DNA from: Leisingera caerulea DSM 24564
GTDB taxonomy: Bacteria; Pseudomonadota; Alphaproteobacteria; Rhodobacterales; Rhodobacteraceae
NCBI RefSeq assembly: GCF_000473325.1
Contig: NZ_KI421513.1
Location: forward strand, 258,717 to 322,716
Reading direction: 5' to 3'
Length of the DNA: 64,000 nucleotides
The notes beneath the pieces are model-generated. The model worked only from the letters and a program-made list of their open reading frames with translations, made no database searches and was not told the DNA's origin. Shown piece by piece: positions 45,233-53,185 of this stretch. A program made the position numbers and the translations under genes. Position 1 is the first letter of the stretch, and every line of letters starts with the position of its first letter.

Positions 45233-45328
45233 ATTTATGTCCTTCTGCGCCGCAGGCTGCCTTGGTATGACACCAGCAACCGCAGCTGCGCAGAAAGGGA
45301 AGATTGCTTGGCATCTGGTGAGACATCT

Positions 45329-46012
45329 ATGACCCCTCCCGGATGGGGCGGCCGCAAACCGGGTGTTGAGGATATTCAGCACCTGATCCTGAAACGGATT
45401 TGCTTTCTGGACTACACGCCCGGCGACCGGTTGAAAGAGGCGGAACTGGCTGACGAATTCGGCGTCAGCCGCACGCCTGTCCGCGACGCCATTAGCCGGA
45501 TCAACCACCTGGGGCTGGTGGAAACCATCAACGGTGTCGGTAATGTGGTCATGGAACTGCCGCGGGAGAAGATCACACACGTTTATGACATGCGCCTGCA
45601 TCTGGCGGGATTGATCGGGGCAACAGCACCTGCGCAAATCGAGGGGAGCCATCTCGAGCGCGCCCGCGGTCTGCTGGCCCAGGCGCATCAGCTCAGCGGG
45701 AAAGTCGATTCACGGCAGTATGTCGTCGTGAATGATCAGCTCAACACTCTTATCAGCGATTTGATCGGAAACTCAGTCCTGCGCTCGTTCTGGACGCAGG
45801 CCTATTACCAGGCCGCCAGCACGTGGCACAGGGTCGTGGACGGTGCCGGACCGGAAGTTGCCGATGCCCTGGTTGCAGAACTTGTGGACCTCGAAACGGC
45901 TTTGGCTGAGCAGGACATTCAGGCTGTCGGTTTCGTGCAGCGGATCCACATTGGTTACGGGTATGCCCGCATCAAGAAGTACCTGTTCAAGGAAACCATT
46001 GATCAGATCTAA
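45329..46012 (+). CDS. GntR-family (FCD) regulator
   Basis: The protein has about 227 residues from ATG 45329; TTG 45308 with AAGGGAAG upstream is an equally possible start. The winged helix is LKEAELADEFGVSRTPVRDAISRINHLGLVET (about residues 36-68), followed by an all-helical FCD-like domain. It probably senses an intermediate of the TRAP/amidase/EutA-like pathway. Confidence 0.82.
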   Translation: MTPPGWGGRKPGVEDIQHLILKRICFLDYTPGDRLKEAELADEFGVSRTPVRDAISRINHLGLVETINGVGNVVMELPREKITHVYDMRLHLAGLIGATAPAQIEGSHLERARGLLAQAHQLSGKVDSRQYVVVNDQLNTLISDLIGNSVLRSFWTQAYYQAASTWHRVVDGAGPEVADALVAELVDLETALAEQDIQAVGFVQRIHIGYGYARIKKYLFKETIDQI

Positions 46013-46732
46013 CGTGTTCGCTCGGTTTAAGACAGGCAGCCAGCCCCTCCGGGAAACGCCAATTTGCCCCAATACACCGGCTTGTTTTGCCCAAACGGTC
46101 AGTTCACTACTAAAGTAAACATGCGTCGAGTTCTTGCTGCCGTGAAGGTCGGGTATTGCGAGACGTGGCTATCAGTTTTGCTGTTGCGGCGAAATTCCGG
46201 TTTCCGCCCCTCCCTGCGGGAGCTGACGAGGGCGAACGGCGGTAGCGGTAGCGGCCGCTTTGGGCTGGGCTTGAGCCGATCACAACTGGCCTGGGGCAGG
46301 CTGGTGCTGGATCCTCGGTGCTGTGCCACCGCATGGCGGCAGAGAGCCCTTTGCGGTCACCGACACCCTGTCTGGGAACTGTATACGCATCAGTCCGGTG
46401 TCAGCCCTAAGCTGACGGTCGAGCCAGGCGCAGCGAACCGAGCCTGCCAGCCTAGAGAAGGCGACCGATGCGGCCCAGAAACCTTGATGCCAGGACATTG
46501 ATTTCAGTCGCATCCTAACAGTCGTTGACAAGCTGTCGCCCTCGCGGGAATGTTCCAACGAGCGCATGCTAGGCATTTTCGCAGCCAATTGGCCTAAAGC
46601 GCCACAAGTGCCTGTATCGCTTGCGGCTCTCCAATAAGGTTGAGGGCCAACGAGGGGCGCATCAGGACCTAGTTCATTTTGACTGAGTGCGCATCAACGA
46701 CCTATGGAAGCCATATTGAATCTGAGATCTAA
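46013..46732. other. Gene-poor junction between the TRAP locus and the accessory island
   Basis: These 720 bases hold no intact gene. Composition changes here from the GC-rich catabolic genes to the AT-richer cassette that follows. A short IS3 transposase relic lies near 46500-46575. Confidence 0.5.
46500..46575 (+). pseudogene. Relic of an IS3-type transposase core
   Basis: One frame reads DFSRILTVVDKLSPSREC, close to the RILTVVDxFSREC segment around the second acidic residue region of IS3-family OrfB proteins. No longer match surrounds it. It is at most a fossil of an insertion at the island edge. Confidence 0.4.
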
Positions 46733-47578
46733 ATGAATTGGAAGGTTGTCAGATTCCATAGGCGTGCCACAAGTGGTAGAGCTCGACCTCCAATGGTAAC
46801 GCTAAGCAACCGTTCAGGTATTCTTGTTGAAGCATACCTGAAGTCACCAGCGTTTCATGACAAAAAATCACCTGCCTGCCTAGAGCGCGAGTGGTTTGCC
46901 TCTCATCTGGCACGAGATCTACATCTACCATGTGCCAAAATCGTACCTGTTGAGGTCACCTCGGAACTCATCAGGATGTCTGCTGAAATTTTCGAAGATG
47001 ATGACGCTTTGTCAATGGGGGCAATTCCAATCTCGCAATCGCTACAGAACGGGCCGGACCTACTGATCGGATCGATTTCCTTGGGAACCGGATGGTCTGA
47101 ATGGACGCCAGCAGCACCCGCTTCAATTATTCAATTGAGGACCGCCGCCGAAATCTACTTTTTCGACACTCTCGTCCAGAACTGGGATCGCGTGATACCC
47201 AATCCGAACCTGTTGATAAAAAACAACTTATATGGCATGATAGACCATGAAGAAAGCTTCGTCGAAGCAGCAGGGCTTGAAAAGGAGCGCAACTATTTGC
47301 CCAAACCTTGGATGGAGGATGGTGTGGCCAACCACAGTGGAGAGTTCGAGGAGCATCCGCTCTGGCAAAAAATCAAGAAACGTCGAGCTATTTCATTTGA
47401 TGGAATAGTGCGAAAGTTTAAGCGCTTACCTCAAGAGAGAATTGAAGCGTACTCCTCGGGAGGAGAGTTCGACACTTGGTCCCGCAGCATCGGAGACAAA
47501 ATTTCGGAATATCTCCTTGAGGCAATTGAGAACGCTGAAGTGGTTCAAGAAGCAATTGAGGCCAACCGAAGATCATGA
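46733..47578 (+). CDS. HipA-like kinase (retron-associated)
   Basis: The 281-residue protein looks like the stand-alone HipA-like (HipA_2-type) kinase fold. The ATP lysine is probably Lys37 in VEAYLKSP. The catalytic loop is QNWDRVIPNPNLL (Asp152, Asn157/Asn159), and the metal aspartate is Asp171 in YGMIDHEESF. HipA kinases stop growth by phosphorylating translation factors such as GltX; the target here is unknown. There is no HipB-like helix-turn-helix partner. It overlaps the DUF3037 gene by four bases, and the retron RNA and RT follow on the same strand. The gene is AT-richer than the chromosome around it. Confidence 0.72.
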   Translation: MNWKVVRFHRRATSGRARPPMVTLSNRSGILVEAYLKSPAFHDKKSPACLEREWFASHLARDLHLPCAKIVPVEVTSELIRMSAEIFEDDDALSMGAIPISQSLQNGPDLLIGSISLGTGWSEWTPAAPASIIQLRTAAEIYFFDTLVQNWDRVIPNPNLLIKNNLYGMIDHEESFVEAAGLEKERNYLPKPWMEDGVANHSGEFEEHPLWQKIKKRRAISFDGIVRKFKRLPQERIEAYSSGGEFDTWSRSIGDKISEYLLEAIENAEVVQEAIEANRRS

Positions 47579-48360
47579 ACGAAGTTCACTACACATTCTC
47601 CGTATTGCAGTATCGCCATGATACGTGGGCTGGTGAAGCCCTGAATGTGGGCGTATTATTGGTGGCTCAGGACGTTAAGTTTTTGGGGATGAAAGTAGCT
47701 GCGACTGACGCACGGATCGAGAAGGCCTATCCAGACGTGGATGCATTTAGGGTTCGCAAACTGCTGGAAGCAATTGAACTGCGGATCCAATCAATTGCGA
47801 GCCGCACTCAGCGAGGCTTGGTCCCCAAGCATGAGTTGAGTGCTTCAGTGGTTGCGAGCAAATTGCTGCCAGATGATGATAGTTCTTTTCGCTGGCTTGA
47901 AGCAGGAGCTGGAGTGGCGTCTTCACCTAGTGAAGAGCTCGATCTTTTATTTTCAAGGTATGTTGCTCGATGGGACCCACAATCAACAGCCTCCGCAGGC
48001 TTTGAGGACGAACTGCTCAAACTTCGCAATCACAAACTTAGCATTGAGTACAAGTGGATTTTGCGAGCGTTGTATTATCGACAATCATTTCCGAACGCTT
48101 TGCGCGTGGAAGGTCGCCTTGCGATAGAAAGGCGAATGGACTTGCTTGAGCTGGCAGGCCTAGTCGAAAAAACTCCTGAAAGACCTCGACTAACCAGCGA
48201 AGGTGTGCGAGCACTAAAGAAAGCATACGGAGCGAGCAAGCCCCCCTTGATCGACTTCAAACAAGACGCCCGTCTACCAGACAAGGGTGATAGCAAGGAG
48301 TTCATTGTAGGAAGCTCTCTCGCGAGCTCTTTGGCTCGGGAGGTTAGTGGTGGTGAGTAG
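47575..48360 (+). CDS. DUF3037-family protein (retron-associated)
   Basis: The 261-residue protein begins HYTFSVLQYRHDTWAGEALNVGVLLVAQD, typical of DUF3037. This family of unknown function is often found next to HipA-like kinases. The C-terminal half (residues 140-225) is helical, with an SIEYKWILRALYYRQSFPNALRVEG segment. Its ATG overlaps the kinase stop. The last 54 bases of its coding region contain the a1 repeat of the retron RNA, so coding and RNA functions overlap. A role as partner or inhibitor of the kinase is inference. Confidence 0.75.
   Translation: MNEVHYTFSVLQYRHDTWAGEALNVGVLLVAQDVKFLGMKVAATDARIEKAYPDVDAFRVRKLLEAIELRIQSIASRTQRGLVPKHELSASVVASKLLPDDDSSFRWLEAGAGVASSPSEELDLLFSRYVARWDPQSTASAGFEDELLKLRNHKLSIEYKWILRALYYRQSFPNALRVEGRLAIERRMDLLELAGLVEKTPERPRLTSEGVRALKKAYGASKPPLIDFKQDARLPDKGDSKEFIVGSSLASSLAREVSGGE
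48307..48318 (+). repeat. Retron a1 repeat
   Basis: GTAGGAAGCTCT is the exact reverse complement of 48529-48540. It lies inside the 3' end of the DUF3037 coding sequence. Confidence 0.8.
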
Positions 48361-48528
48361 TTTAACACTGCAAGCCGGGATGGCGAGTCGCCATCCATTG
48401 ACCGGACGTACAACAAGCCATTACCGTCACAATTTTCTCGCGGAGCTGCGAAAACTGTGACGGTAATTCGGACAAGTCCTCATTAGGAAAATTTATGCAA
48501 ATATTTCCTATGATTTTCGGTAACTTCC

Positions 48529-48540
48529 AGAGCTTCCTAC
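48529..48540 (+). repeat. Retron a2 repeat
   Basis: AGAGCTTCCTAC pairs perfectly over 12 bases with 48307-48318 and ends one base before the RT start codon. Confidence 0.8.
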
Positions 48541-48541
48541 T

Positions 48542-49573
48542 ATGAACTTCTCTGACTTAAAGATCAAATTTGATGATGGCGTAGAAGATGGTCATAAAGA
48601 TCTTGTTCACCAGTACATTTCTAGGCTTGAAAGCCAGGGCCTTTCGGTAATTTTGTCTCCAGAACATTTTGGACATCTTCTTCAAATTCGATTGGAGCAC
48701 ATCTACGCCATATCCAATTCCCCGCGGCACTTTTACAGAGAGCACCAAGCAAAGAAAAAGGGCGGAGGTACCCGGAAAATATCAGCGCCACTCCCTTTGC
48801 TCCTCTTTATTCAAAGATGGGTTCTAAAGAATATTCTCGAGCCTCAGGCCATCCATCCTGCCGCCAAGGCGTATCTGAAGAAGTCTTCCATAAAGCACAA
48901 TGCACGCTTCCATCGAGGACAGGCGCATCTTTTTAAGAGCGACGTCAAAGACTTCTTCGGCTCCATAAGTAGCGGGTGGGTATATAATCATTTTTTGGGC
49001 CTAGGGTATTCCCGTGCCGTCTCGATGCTTCTAACTGCTATTTGCTGTAAAGAAAACTGCCTTCCTCAAGGAGCCCCAACTAGCGGGTACCTAAGCAATA
49101 TTTACATGACAAATTTCGATCAGGTGGTTTTTTCTCATTGCTTAAAGCGAAAATTTCGCTTTACGCGTTATGCCGATGATATATCCATCTCGGGAAGTGA
49201 AATAAACTTTAAAGAACTGTCTACATTTATCGACCGGGAACTTCGAAATATCGATCTCAAAATGCACACCGGTAAAACTCGACTGATCCGATCGCATCAG
49301 AGGCAAAAGGTCACAGGCGTCGTTGTGAACGAAAAACTCGGGCCAGGGCGAGACTTTATGCGTAAGCTTCGGCAGGAGTATTACTATATTTCAAAGTTTG
49401 GGGTTAACGAGCAAGCGCGGGTTTCCGGGTGGAATAGTTCGACAGCATATCTTAACAATTTCCATGGCCGGGTCACTCACGCCCTCTTCCTCACTGGGCA
49501 TGACGAGAAGCTATCGGAAATAAAAAACGCGGTAGAGAACCTGCTGCAAAGATCTGAGTACATTCTCGGATAA
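48542..49573 (+). CDS. Retron-type reverse transcriptase
   Basis: The 343-residue RT has the features that separate retron RTs from group II intron RTs: the NAxxH motif (Asn120-His124, HNARFH) and the VTG motif (257-259, KVTGVVVNEK). The polymerase acidic residues are Asp134 in FKSDVKDFF and the YADD box at 210-213. The LPQGAPTSGYLSN fingers/palm motif is also present. No maturase or endonuclease domain is attached. It would prime on the branching G of the adjacent RNA and copy msd into msDNA. ATG 48542 has no clear ribosome site, since the a2 repeat occupies that position. Confidence 0.92.
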   Translation: MNFSDLKIKFDDGVEDGHKDLVHQYISRLESQGLSVILSPEHFGHLLQIRLEHIYAISNSPRHFYREHQAKKKGGGTRKISAPLPLLLFIQRWVLKNILEPQAIHPAAKAYLKKSSIKHNARFHRGQAHLFKSDVKDFFGSISSGWVYNHFLGLGYSRAVSMLLTAICCKENCLPQGAPTSGYLSNIYMTNFDQVVFSHCLKRKFRFTRYADDISISGSEINFKELSTFIDRELRNIDLKMHTGKTRLIRSHQRQKVTGVVVNEKLGPGRDFMRKLRQEYYYISKFGVNEQARVSGWNSSTAYLNNFHGRVTHALFLTGHDEKLSEIKNAVENLLQRSEYILG

Positions 49574-49979
49574 ACACCTGTACAATTAAAGTAGATCCGC
49601 TCCCTGCGCTTGGCGGACTTCCGAGGGCAGCTCGACCGAGGTCCGCTTTCTGCGCGAAGCGACGGCGCGGGAAGCACAGGCTGCACCTGCAGCGAATGAC
49701 CGCAAGGTCCCGCACTGTGTGAGTTCACCGGCTCCAGAACCTCGCGGCCGCAGCGTACGGCAGAAACGGCGGGCTGCACCGCAGCACAAAACCTCGGCTG
49801 GCTACGTCACACGGCCGAGTTTGCAAAGGGCGCTATCTGCGCAACGCACTAAATCGCTCCGCGATAGGGGCTCTGCGTGGCAGGCGTTGGGCTGAAGCGG
49901 TATTTGTTTCGCGGTTTAGGAGGTCGGGTGTGTGCTGTTGGCCGAGGTGATTTTGCCTCGGTTGATAGAGGGTTTTCCC
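49574..49979. other. Non-coding region between retron RT and IS91-like element
   Basis: About 400 bases without a convincing gene. Composition returns to GC-rich from about 49600. The left end (terIS) of the IS91-like element probably lies in this stretch, perhaps near 49850, but I could not fix it. Confidence 0.4.
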
Positions 49980-50885
49980 ATGACCAATCAGCACCCTGCA
50001 CCGGCGACACCCCTTCGGGCGCGCATGATCGCGGATATGTCCGCACGCAATCTCGGACCTGCGTCGCAGACCAGCCACCTGCGGGCCTGCAAGCGGTTTG
50101 CCTCCTGGCTCGGGCGATCTCCGGAGACAGCTTCACCGGATGACGTGAAGCATTTCCAGCTGCATCTGATCGAGAGCGGGACCAGTATCTGCACCCGCAA
50201 CCAGACCATGACCGGGCTGAAGTTCCTGTTCCGGGTCACCCTGCGCCGGCATGACCTTGCGGCCGAAGTGTTCCACCTCAAAAAGCCCGTGAAGGTTCCC
50301 CTCGTGCTGAGCCGCAACGAGGTCAGGCGCATTCTCGCCATGGCCCCCGGCCTGAAAGCGCGTGTTATGCTGTCACTCGCCTATGGATGCGGCCTGCGGG
50401 CAAGCGAGGTCGTCCGGCTGAAGGTCGGCGACATCGACGGGGAACAGAACATTATCCGCATTGTGCAGTCGAAGGGACGCAAGGACCGCAACGTGATGCT
50501 GCCCGTTGATATTCTGAGCCTGTTGCGAGTCTGGTGGACCGAACGCCCGACCGTCAACGACAGGGGGGTGTCCGGGCCTGATCGCGCGCTCTTTCCCGGC
50601 TATTGCGGGCGGCATCTTTCGGCCAGACAGATCTCGCGGCTGTTCAAGCAGGCAGTGCTGGCCGCCGGGATCACCAAGCCGGTCACTCTGCACACCTTGC
50701 GTCACAGCTTCGCGACGCACCTGCTGGAACGCGGCGTGGATATCCGGATCATTCAGGCGCTGCTCGGGCATGCCAAACTCACCACGACGGCGCACTATGC
50801 CAGCGTTGCCACCGGCATGATCTCGGCGGTGGAGAGCCCGCTGGACGGCCTGACCGCGGCGAAGCGCAGGAAAGGCGCCTCATAG
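49980..50885 (+). CDS. Tyrosine recombinase of the IS91-like element
   Basis: The 301-residue XerC/D-like protein starts at ATG 49980 with GAGGG upstream. It has an N-terminal SAM-like domain (about 20-95) and the catalytic set: Arg in GCGLRASEVVRL, HTLRHSFATHLLERG (His-x-x-Arg), LLGHAKLTTTAHYASV (His and nucleophilic Tyr). Confidence 0.9.
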   Translation: MTNQHPAPATPLRARMIADMSARNLGPASQTSHLRACKRFASWLGRSPETASPDDVKHFQLHLIESGTSICTRNQTMTGLKFLFRVTLRRHDLAAEVFHLKKPVKVPLVLSRNEVRRILAMAPGLKARVMLSLAYGCGLRASEVVRLKVGDIDGEQNIIRIVQSKGRKDRNVMLPVDILSLLRVWWTERPTVNDRGVSGPDRALFPGYCGRHLSARQISRLFKQAVLAAGITKPVTLHTLRHSFATHLLERGVDIRIIQALLGHAKLTTTAHYASVATGMISAVESPLDGLTAAKRRKGAS

Positions 50886-50891
50886 ACTGCG

Positions 50892-52100
50892 TTGTCCCGG
50901 CCGAAGCTGGAGGTTGCGGATATCTTCCGGGTCCATGGTTCTGCCTGGCGGGCGGCCAATGCAGGCCATATCAGCCTCGACCAGTTGAAAGTGATGCACG
51001 CCATCACGCGCTGCCGCACGGCAGCGCTCGGCGGCCATGCCGCGCGGTGTGAAGACTGCGGGCATGAACACATCGCCTATAATTCCTGCCGCAATCGCCA
51101 TTGTCCCAAATGTCAGGCGGGTGCGGCAAAGGTCTGGCTGGCGGCGCGCGAGGCCGAACTGCTGCCCGTGCGGTATTTCCATCTGGTCTTCACCCTACCG
51201 AAGCCGATCGCCGACATCGCGCGCACCAACAAGCGGGAGATCTACAACCTGCTTATGCGGGCGAGCGCGGATACGGTGATCCGGGTCGCCGCCGACCCCA
51301 AGCACCTCGGCGCCCGGGTCGGCATCACGTCCGTGCTGCACACCTGGGGCTCAGCAATGACGCACCACCCGCATGTCCACATGATCGTGCCCGGCGGCGG
51401 CTTGTCTGCGGACGGGGCGCGGTGGATCGACTGCCGCAGGAACTTCTTTTTGTCCGTCCGGGTTCTGTCCCGCCTGTACCGGCGGCTTATTCTGGACGGA
51501 CTTGCCCGGCTGCACGATGCCGGAACGCTTCAGTTCTTCGGCGATCACGCCGAGCTCGTCGATCGCGCGGTCTTCAACGCCTTCCTGCGACCGCTGCGCA
51601 AGATCGACTGGGTCGTCTATGCCAAGGAACCGTTCGCCGGGCCAAAAGCCGTGTTGGCGTACCTATCGCGCTACACGCACAGGATCGCGATCTCAAACAG
51701 CCGACTGATCCGGTTCGATGCACACAGCGTGACATTCAAGGTCAAGGATTACCGCGTCAACGGTCCCGGGAGGCATACCACCATTACCCTGAAGACCGGC
51801 GAGTTCATTCGGCGCTTCCTGATCCATGTCCTGCCCAAGGGGCAGCATCGCATCCGCCACTACGGCTTCTTCCGGAATGGCAACCGTGCGGCCAATATCG
51901 CCAGGATCAGGGAACTGCTCGGGAACGGACAGCCAGGTCCGGATCTCGGGCACGGCGGCACGGCCGGTGACACCGATGCACCCGCCCGCGTCCTCGCGCT
52001 GCCATGCCCCTGCTGTGGCGGGCGGTTGATCATCTCCGAAACCATTGCGCCAGAACGGTACCCCAGAGCGCCGCCAGGAGCAGCGAGGGCCGCTGCATGA
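50892..52100 (+). CDS. IS91-family HUH (Y2) transposase
   Basis: The 402-residue protein starts at TTG 50892, needed to include the usual N-terminal helix before the zinc region. An N-terminal zinc finger (CEDCGHEHIAYNSCRNRHCPKCQ) is followed by the HUH motif HPHVHMIV and a tyrosine motif YLSRYTHRIAISN. A C-terminal zinc-binding knuckle (CPCCGGRL) is present. It nicks and transfers single-stranded DNA by rolling circle. Confidence 0.92.
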   Translation: MSRPKLEVADIFRVHGSAWRAANAGHISLDQLKVMHAITRCRTAALGGHAARCEDCGHEHIAYNSCRNRHCPKCQAGAAKVWLAAREAELLPVRYFHLVFTLPKPIADIARTNKREIYNLLMRASADTVIRVAADPKHLGARVGITSVLHTWGSAMTHHPHVHMIVPGGGLSADGARWIDCRRNFFLSVRVLSRLYRRLILDGLARLHDAGTLQFFGDHAELVDRAVFNAFLRPLRKIDWVVYAKEPFAGPKAVLAYLSRYTHRIAISNSRLIRFDAHSVTFKVKDYRVNGPGRHTTITLKTGEFIRRFLIHVLPKGQHRIRHYGFFRNGNRAANIARIRELLGNGQPGPDLGHGGTAGDTDAPARVLALPCPCCGGRLIISETIAPERYPRAPPGAARAAA

Positions 52101-52681
52101 CACGCGCGCCAAAGACCGGAAGTCCAATTGCCGCTGCTCACGTTACCGCTTGCGGCCAAGCCGGAATGCCTGCAACCCGGATAGCAGTGGTGCGAAGGTT
52201 GTCGGCCCCCGCAAGACGCGGCGCATGCCCATCAAAGCTCGCAGAATCCGTACCGAAGCTGCCTGCAACGAGCGCGCTTGGGCCAACCTGCAGAGCAATA
52301 ACCAAGGCAATCAACCCCTTCAAATCCCCATAGACCCAGCTGGTCTGCCCAATTCCAACACCGCGATTTCCCGCTTGCGCGCTTCTCCGACGCCAGGCAA
52401 TGCCGCGCATCATTCAAACGTCGCGCGTGGCGTCCGAGAAACCTGCAGCATAGCCGTCGCTCGGTCAACGCCCGAGAAATGACCGCAATCCGCCTAGCTA
52501 GCTTAGGAACAATCTGCCTACGGCTTTTCGTGAAAGTAGACCCAGTATCGGCCAAGCCCAAAATACATGTGCCTGAGTGGCTTCCAAAAGGCTGGGCAAT
52601 GGCTGCATCTTGGCGTCCCGATTGAAAGCCCACTGACAAACTTGTCATTATTGGCAAGCACGACGTGTAGGGAGGCATTGA
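52101..52681. other. Non-coding region after the IS91-like element
   Basis: These 580 bases include the unresolved oriIS end of the element. No intact gene is convincing on either strand. Several weak open frames have no recognisable domains. Confidence 0.4.
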
Positions 52682-53185
52682 ATGGCCACAACCGGCATAA
52701 ATCGCAAAGCGGATGCTCAGGGTCCGGCGGAGGGTCAGAATGACGTTATGCGCGTCTGCAATCTGCTTGGCGAAAGCAAGGTCATTAAACGTCCAGTCCG
52801 CACCTCATTGGAGGCGCACGACCTGATCGCAGATGGGCTACCGCTTCAGGCTCTCTTATTTTTGATAGACGGGGTGCAGGTGCTTACGACAGGTGACGCA
52901 CTTCACAAGGCTGTGGGGCTCAGTCATCGCAAGCTTATGCGGCGGAAACCGGGAGCCCAAAGAAAGACGCTTTCAATGGAACTTGGCAGCCGGATCTGGC
53001 GCTTTGCCGACATCCTTTCCAAGGCTTCGGACGTTTTGGGAGACCAGAAGCTGGCAAAGGCGTGGCTTCTGGAACCTGCATTCGGTCTCGACCGGCGAAG
53101 GCCCATCGACCTTCTGGGGACAGCTGCTGGAACCAAAGCAATTGAAGACCACATCGCCAGAATGGACTATGGGGTTTACTCTTAA
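52682..53185 (+). CDS. Xre/MbcA/ParS-type antitoxin, apparently orphan
   Basis: The 167-residue protein has the layout of antitoxins that pair with RES-domain toxins. It has a helical N-terminal region and a C-terminal toxin-binding domain (about 100-167) with SRIWRFADILSKASDVLGDQKLAKAWLLEPAFGLDRRRPIDLL. In intact systems the RES toxin gene follows directly. Here the next 390 bases carry none, so the toxin seems to be lost or encoded elsewhere. Confidence 0.75.
   Translation: MATTGINRKADAQGPAEGQNDVMRVCNLLGESKVIKRPVRTSLEAHDLIADGLPLQALLFLIDGVQVLTTGDALHKAVGLSHRKLMRRKPGAQRKTLSMELGSRIWRFADILSKASDVLGDQKLAKAWLLEPAFGLDRRRPIDLLGTAAGTKAIEDHIARMDYGVYS

Larger units (their letters stand above)
48307..48540 (+). 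ncRNA. Retron msr-msd RNA (predicted)
   Basis: The stretch is bounded by a perfect 12-bp inverted repeat (a1 48307-48318, a2 48529-48540), as retron RNAs are. Between the repeats there are four hairpins. Two are short and msr-like: 48323-48338 (5 bp) and 48378-48396 (GGATGGCG/CGCCATCC, 8 bp, 3-base loop). Two are msd-like: 48420-48467 (12 perfect bp, then an inner stem of TTTT/AAAA and CGC/GCG) and 48484-48510 (about 11 bp with one bulge). The retron RT starts two bases after a2. The branching guanosine and msr/msd border are not assigned. The 5' part overlaps the DUF3037 gene. Confidence 0.8.
49980..52100 (+). mobile_element. IS91-like element (tyrosine recombinase plus HUH transposase)
   Basis: A tyrosine recombinase gene followed six bases later by an IS91-family rolling-circle transposase is a known layout of IS91-group elements. 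The coordinates cover only the two genes; the ends were not resolved, because these elements have no inverted repeats or target duplications. IS91 elements move by one-ended rolling circle and can carry neighbouring DNA, so it may have helped to build this island. Confidence 0.85.

Noticed and set aside
45245..45295. TTCTGCGC/GCGCAGAA arms between the EutA-like and GntR genes.
   Set aside because: The loop of about 37 bases is long and there is no T-tract; it could be an operator or chance, so it was not listed.
40163..46012. The M24, EutA-like and TRAP genes as an ectoine utilisation locus linked to the ectoine biosynthesis operon.
   Set aside because: EutB, EutC, EutE (DoeB) and an EnuR neighbour are absent, and the M24 protein lacks metal ligands.
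48420..48467. The 12-bp hairpin read as a terminator for the DUF3037 gene.
   Set aside because: It has no T-tract, and it lies between the perfect a1/a2 repeats of a retron RT, which explains it better.
48542..49573. The RT as a group II intron or diversity-generating element enzyme.
   Set aside because: There is no maturase or endonuclease domain, no intron domain V-like RNA and no template/variable repeat, while NAxxH, VTG and the a1/a2 pair are retron features.
52138..52413. A minus-strand frame with a VGPSALVAGSFGTDSASF-like stretch that faintly recalls IS110 transposases.
   Set aside because: The match is short, with no RuvC-like DEDD residues or conserved C-terminal motif; too weak to call a relic.
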